NCBI GenBank assembly: GCA_024449915.1
Contig: JAMZAV010000637.1
Span: 124,001-188,000 of the forward strand
DNA length: 64,000 nt
Direction: 5' to 3'
From: Sweltsa coloradensis
Lineage: Eukaryota > Arthropoda > Insecta > Plecoptera > Chloroperlidae
Below are positions 59,505 to 64,000 of this stretch, in pieces. The position numbers were made by a program, and so were the translations under genes. Each line of letters begins with the position of its first letter. The first letter of the stretch is position 1. The notes below the pieces were generated by a model. That model was not told the DNA's origin and did no database searches. It saw nothing but the letters and a program-made list of their open reading frames with translations.

Positions 59505-59748
59505 CATGGCTCAAGATATAAAATTGGTTTCAGCTAAGATTGCCCAAGGTCGAGGGATCGCAGCATTGTTGTCTTCGCATTGTAGTTACCAGTTAGGAAA
59601 TAATTACACACGACCCTTTTCAAAACCATCGATTGAAACAGCTTCCGAAAATGAACACAACTTATTTTAAATAAAAATTTCAATAAACTTGAAGACACTT
59701 AGTTGTGAAAAAGTGCAACGTATGTCATAAATGCCTGATCATCACTAA
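59505..59748 (+). repeat. Family H copy 2, left part
   Basis: TTTCAGCTAAGATTG, AGGGATCGCAGCATTG, GCTTCCGAAAATGAACACAA and CTGATCATCACTAA align with 9325-10000 once the MITE there is removed. It continues after the TIR element at 60470. Confidence 0.65.
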
Positions 59749-60469
59749 TGGCATTTTCCATTGGCATGCACTGAGTGCGCATTTAGTTCGCATTGAAACA
59801 TCACGGTGATGTCATTGTACTCGCTAAGTGCTGCACTCATTCAATCTAGTTCAATCCCCAATGGAATAAGAGCTATCAAAAATCGTGCAAACATGGCATC
59901 CTTTTCAGACGCTGATCAGCTGGCGGAGAAAATAGAAATGATAGTAAAATACCTTCTCAAGGGGCCCGACAACAAGGAGAACTTTATTCAAAACTAAAAC
60001 AATAAAACAAAATTAGACCTAGGACCTAGGTCTTACATCGGCATAATCATGACTTTTGGCTTTTGACTTTTGGAGTATAAGCCTAAGCCCAGCAAAAACA
60101 ATATGTAGCCTGCTACCTCGTTGTCATCAGATTGTCAGAATAGCTTCTAATTAACGACATCATAAATGTGACCCTATATTTATTGTTCACTTCGTTTGAG
60201 TTTAACATATTATTATAATAACAAATCTTCTTCATTGCTGCTGTCTGACGTTTCCAAAACCAACAACAAAAACAAATAAAATAACCCACGTCAATTGACC
60301 GTACTAGATCCGTTGAACTGCCCTCGGACCCAGTGCGGCTCAGTGCAGCACTCGTTCCTAATGCACTGGAAATGGTGTCCGTGCACTGGCACTGATTTTG
60401 CACTTGGATTCCCAATGGATGATTATTCTGATGTTAGTGCGCACTAGTGTGGCTAATGGAAAACAACAT
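59749..60469. mobile_element. TIR element, 721 bp, TSD TAA (Harbinger-like)
   Basis: The left end TGGCATTTTCCATTGGC and the right end GCTAATGGAAAACAACAT are imperfect inverse copies extending to GAGTGCGCA / TAGTGCGCACTAG. TAA flanks both sides (59746-59748, 60470-60472). Subterminal CACTGAGTGC/GCACTGGCACTG motifs recur. A 3-bp TWA TSD is the hallmark of PIF/Harbinger elements (established); assignment here is inference. No transposase. Confidence 0.65.
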
Positions 60470-60510
60470 TAAACATTGGCATATATTGAGGTTGACAGCA
60501 GAAATACGGA

Positions 60511-62017
60511 ACTTAATTATAATTATATTAATAGTTTAGGTATCAATTATTATTCCTATCGATACTTTTACAATGTGATAGTCAAAACTTATTTAGTGAC
60601 TTTAGAATAATATAAAAGCCATCAATTATTAAATATTAATACATATTGAAGCAATGAAATTGTGTAAATTGTCAAAGTTGGCATGCTCTTATCTCTTCAA
60701 TTCCGTTGGTTAGAAAAACTGATGTTTTTATAGAAAATAGCATCGCTAACTGCTTGATAGTAGAGGTACGTGAAAATAGCTTTTGTGAATAGATGCTACA
60801 AAGCGCTGTTTTCACTTAAAAAAAACTATGATTTTCCAGTCCTATTTCATTTAATTAAAATAGTAGGCCTACGTTATGTAGTATCTATAATTTGTTTAAA
60901 TACACATTTTTATTCAGTTGATATTAGGCCTAAGTCAACCTTGATGTCATTATTTTGAAATAAAAATATGAAAAAACTTCATACACAAGTTATTGTAAGT
61001 AGCCAGAATTAATAGAAGCCACAAAATGCTATAGAATGACACTTGAAAATGCTATATACACGTACCTCTAATTGATAGCGATTGAAATATCCGTAGTGAC
61101 ATTCATGCTTTGGGTTGCCACCTGTCCGGAATTTCTCCGGACAGTAAGGATTTCAACACAAGTGTCCGGATGAAAGAATTGACCCGTTCCGGACGGCACT
61201 TTGTCCAGAATTTGTAAAATATACTTATGTTCACTGCATATTAATAGAATTTGTGTATGATCGTCTAAAAGCATTATTATTTATTATTCATCCTCTCAAT
61301 TTTCGATGTAGGCTAGAACTTCTCGCAATATGTTTTAACTTGGTAATTTGTTCTCGATCTCTGACATTATGTTGCCATTAGCAGCTCTCTTTGTCCTCAA
61401 CCGCCGCCCGTACGGTGTATAGTATGCGTATATATAAAACATATTTATACATAGTACCGCGAGGGAGTCCCCGACTTTCCGTTCAGCTGAGGCGGCCGGC
61501 GGCATATTATAGCACAGGCACAAACACATTTCGTTTTGTCTGGACAGTCATCAGTCGACACATACGATTTCAATTTCATCGATTTGAGCGGTGAACTGTG
61601 TACTTGTGCTTGCGATGTTCATTGTTTACCTTCTATTTGCGTTTTGAATTTTGTATTACTATTACTCTAAAATATCCTTGACATCATTACTAAAAGTATT
61701 AAACAAATTCAATGCCTAAGATGTTCATGATTCACTAACAGCTCACAAATTTCTATAAGTTGATCCTGCATTCCATAATTCGTTTTAAAAAAATCCAACA
61801 TTTTTGAGTTGAGTGAAATGGATGGTAGGTAGTAGTAAAACAAATGTGGTGTGCCCCCCCCCGATCTTATGAGGCTCTGTCCGGGATTCCATTCCTGTTA
61901 AGTTGGTAACCCTATTCACGCTAACCTTAAGAATCACAGCCCTGATGACACCATATATAGTAGAATTACTAATCACAAGATCTCTAAAAACACCATATTT
62001 CACGAGCCTTCAAAGTC
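60511..62017. other. No recognisable gene
   Basis: AT-rich; short frames only. TAGGCCTA palindromes lie at 60865 and 60927. Confidence 0.35.
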
Positions 62018-62100
62018 CAACTCGCTACCTTCCCCTGGTTTGGCCTGTGAGTAGGGGAGTAGTGTATTCCCCAAAACTAAGGGCGAGCTTTGGCCGGTTG
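62018..62100 (-). repeat. REP-B fragment
   Basis: The minus strand reads CCAAAGCTCGCCCTTAGTTT then CCTACTCACAGGCCAAACCA and GAAGGTAGCGAGTTGGACTT, the right end of REP-B subfamily 1. Confidence 0.7.
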
Positions 62101-62299
62101 GGGTGCGTGTTGCAGAGAGAGCTCTCGCGCAACTTTTTATCACACCTTTCTTCATTCACACAGCCTTACTCATATTTATTTTCTTCTTTCACTTTTTTCT
62201 TCTCCATACTTGCCGGCCCTCTCTGCAACTAGCACTCCACCGTTCCCACTTAGTGTAACCTATCCTATCCAACATCCTCTCTCCTTCCCATTATCTCCT

Positions 62300-62461
62300 G
62301 TGGCTGATATCTCCCTTACGTTCCTCCCTTTGGAAAGAAGAAAAAAAGATGGTAATCCACAATTTTGGAAAAAGAAAATTTGGAAGATTCCAATACACTT
62401 GACATGGGCACTGATAACTCTACTGTTGAGTGCCCTAAAACAACATTAACTAACTAACTAA
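62300..62461 (+). repeat. Probable LINE/SINE 3' end with stem-loop and (TAAC)n tail
   Basis: GGGCAC at 62406 pairs with GTGCCC at 62431, forming a stem-loop, followed by AACATTAACTAACTAACTAACC. A terminal stem-loop plus short-repeat tail is common at the 3' ends of CR1/L2-type elements. The upstream boundary is unknown. Confidence 0.5.
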
Positions 62462-62518
62462 CCGTATTTCACCAAAAAACAGCATAGACTTGAAACAGCT
62501 ATAAGTATTAACGCAAAG

Positions 62519-62524
62519 ATTTAA
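62519..62524 (-). promoter_or_regulatory. Possible poly(A) signal ATTAAA
   Basis: The minus strand carries ATTAAA about 390 bp after the stop codon of the candidate exon at 62917-63063. A weak match on its own; no canonical AATAAA is nearer. Confidence 0.2.
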
Positions 62525-62916
62525 TTACATTATTATTAAAAATAGGAACAAGATAATGGGAGATACAATATGAAAACAATTTACAATGAAAAATAAAATA
62601 ACATAAAAGTCCAATACAATGAAATCAAAATTTCCCAAAAGACTTTCAGATAGGTAATTGATTCCCCTCAGCTTGCATGACATTGAAAGTAACGTACAGC
62701 ACTACATAGTATGTACTCTTTCTAAGTCTAAAACTAGGGAAATTTACCGCTAAGAGTTCAGTCCTCGATTGATAAATCTAAATTATCATTTTCTGTGGTA
62801 ACATAACCACTCAAAAATTCAAAAATCCTAAATCATTCAAAACTTACTTGTATACATGAGTGTTATTGAAAGCAATAGAAATGAGAATTGCAAACAATAT
62901 CAAGAATTGTCGTTTC

Positions 62917-63063
62917 TCATGGGTCCAAAGGAACCTTATCAACAATAATCACTTTGGGCTTGTTTTTACCCTTGATGAGCGCATAGCAAACGAGCGTCAT
63001 TGCCATAACGAAGAGGAAGTAGCTTGTGTGAATAAGATGGAGGTTGATCATTGACCGGTCACG
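62917..63063 (-). CDS. Candidate terminal coding exon of an unidentified membrane protein
   Basis: On the minus strand the acceptor-like TTTTTCTTTCAG precedes 48 codons ending at TGA (62917-62919). The peptide begins RDRSMINLHLIHT, has one hydrophobic segment (SYFLFVMAMTLVCYALI, residues 14-30), a basic stretch KGKNKPK just after it, and ends VPLDP. That is the form of a C-terminal membrane anchor with a short cytosolic tail. Third codon positions are G/C-rich (CTC, ATC, AAC, TTC), unlike the AT-rich flanks. An alternative reading ends the exon at the donor-like AAGG|GTAAAA. Upstream exons would lie at higher coordinates, perhaps beyond the window. Family not recognised. Confidence 0.45.
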   Translation of the reverse strand, partial: RDRSMINLHLIHTSYFLFVMAMTLVCYALIKGKNKPKVIIVDKVPLDP

Positions 63064-63066
63064 CTG

Positions 63067-63760
63067 AAAGAAAAACACAGATATCACTTATCAGGACTTC
63101 ACATAATACTAAAAAGTAAAAACAACTCGTGGACAAGTGGGGTTTTCTACGAATTTACAACGCCGTCCTAAGTAACGCCAATGACTTGGTGAAACAGTAC
63201 ATGACTCAAGGCAGGTAGCACAGACAAACCTCTTCAGAGTAGGTGAGGTCAAGTATAATAATTTTACATAGTCATACATAGACGAGGGATTGAATTGCTT
63301 CAATAGTGCATTGGACTTTAAATTAATTTAAAGTTTAAACAACGTGAAATTTCACATAACTCTTAACTGAGACCACATTATCAATTATGTTCGTCAATCT
63401 AGTTGTAAGCTACAGTAGGATGCTAACTTTAGTTCTCGTAGCTCAGCACAGATGGCAGCGCGAGTGCTTATTGCATGCTGTGGGTCACTCGCTAGTAGGG
63501 ATGTCATAGGGTAGTAAAATTAGGATCCGGTTCCTGACCTTCCAGGAATCGGGTTACCCGAATCCTGAAAGCCTAAATTACGCCATTTTATCGTCGTACC
63601 CCCCCCCGCCCCGAGCGGTTGAAGGTCGTTCAGAAGCGTCTACAAGAAGATACCCGGAAGCGATAAGCTTATCTTCTACTATTGTGAGACAAAACCTAGC
63701 GGTCGGCGGCCACGTCCATCACGTCCACTTCCGTGACGTCATCGCAACGTGGAAGTTGCT
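63067..63760. other. Possible intron of the minus-strand gene; nothing else seen
   Basis: No second exon with convincing splice sites was found. A C-run lies at 63600-63608. Confidence 0.3.
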
Positions 63761-63866
63761 TTAAATAAATAAATAAATTGTATTTAGAGTCTACCCACTC
63801 AGTTATATAACTGATTTTCAGTGGGGGACTTTAAATCAAAGCGACCAAGCCAACCCTGTAGGCAAC
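63761..63866 (+). repeat. Family E copy 3, truncated
   Basis: (AAAT)n, CTACCCACTCAGTTATATAA, GTGGGGGACTTTAAATCAAA and AGCCAACCCTGTAGGC match 14692-14797 and then stop abruptly. Confidence 0.85.
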
Positions 63867-64000
63867 AATGATGCAAACACAGCAGTGTGATTTATATAGC
63901 ATCTTCGTCTGGCTCGGCAGCCCAGCCTTCCGCAATAGCGGCAGGTTGGTGGGAGGAAGGGGGCCGGCCGGCCAGCCTCGCTCGACGGGCCAGGCAGCCG
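63867..64000. other. GC-rich right edge
   Basis: GC rises sharply from about 63905 (GGGGGCCGGCCGGCCAGCC). It could be a GC-rich repeat or the edge of a promoter island; the window ends here. Confidence 0.3.

Overview
The window looks like intergenic or intronic DNA from an animal nuclear genome, most likely a marine invertebrate. It is AT-rich, has no operons or long open frames, and is dominated by transposable elements, tRNA-derived SINEs, microsatellites and minisatellites. The palindrome TAGGCCTA is clearly over-represented. The species cannot be named from what is visible. No complete host gene was found. The best host-gene candidate is a short membrane-anchor exon on the minus strand near the right end (62917-63063), with a good splice acceptor. 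A CpG-rich block at 34660-35170 may be a promoter.

Left third (1-20 kb): a tRNA-derived SINE family (here SINE-A), a second tRNA-derived family (SINE-F), an unassigned repeat rich in GTCGTC (REP-B), and a hAT-like MITE at 9363-9814 with a perfect 8-bp target-site duplication (TSD). A GATGAGCG-headed family (family D) may be Helitron-like. Middle (20-41 kb): a 240-bp satellite (20784-22665), a 61-bp minisatellite (24854-25341), and a 57-bp minisatellite split by an 890-bp inverted-repeat element (26216-27105). More family D copies follow, then a nest of hAT-like elements with long poly-C tracts (35.2-38 kb).

Right third (41-64 kb): an R4/Dong-type LINE fragment abuts (ATT)n on both sides, next to the tail of a SINE (42049-44452). 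A LINE 3' end is interrupted by a hAT-like element (47094-48170). There is also a 177-bp-arm hairpin element (51805-52225), a 5'-truncated LINE with TSD (57869-59440), and a Harbinger-like TIR element with TAA TSD (59749-60469).

The parts do not form a pathway; they record successive insertions. In several places a second copy in the same window supplies the uninterrupted (empty) site, so insertion boundaries and order can be read directly. All family names SINE-A, SINE-F, REP-B, D, E and H are local labels; no database comparison was possible.
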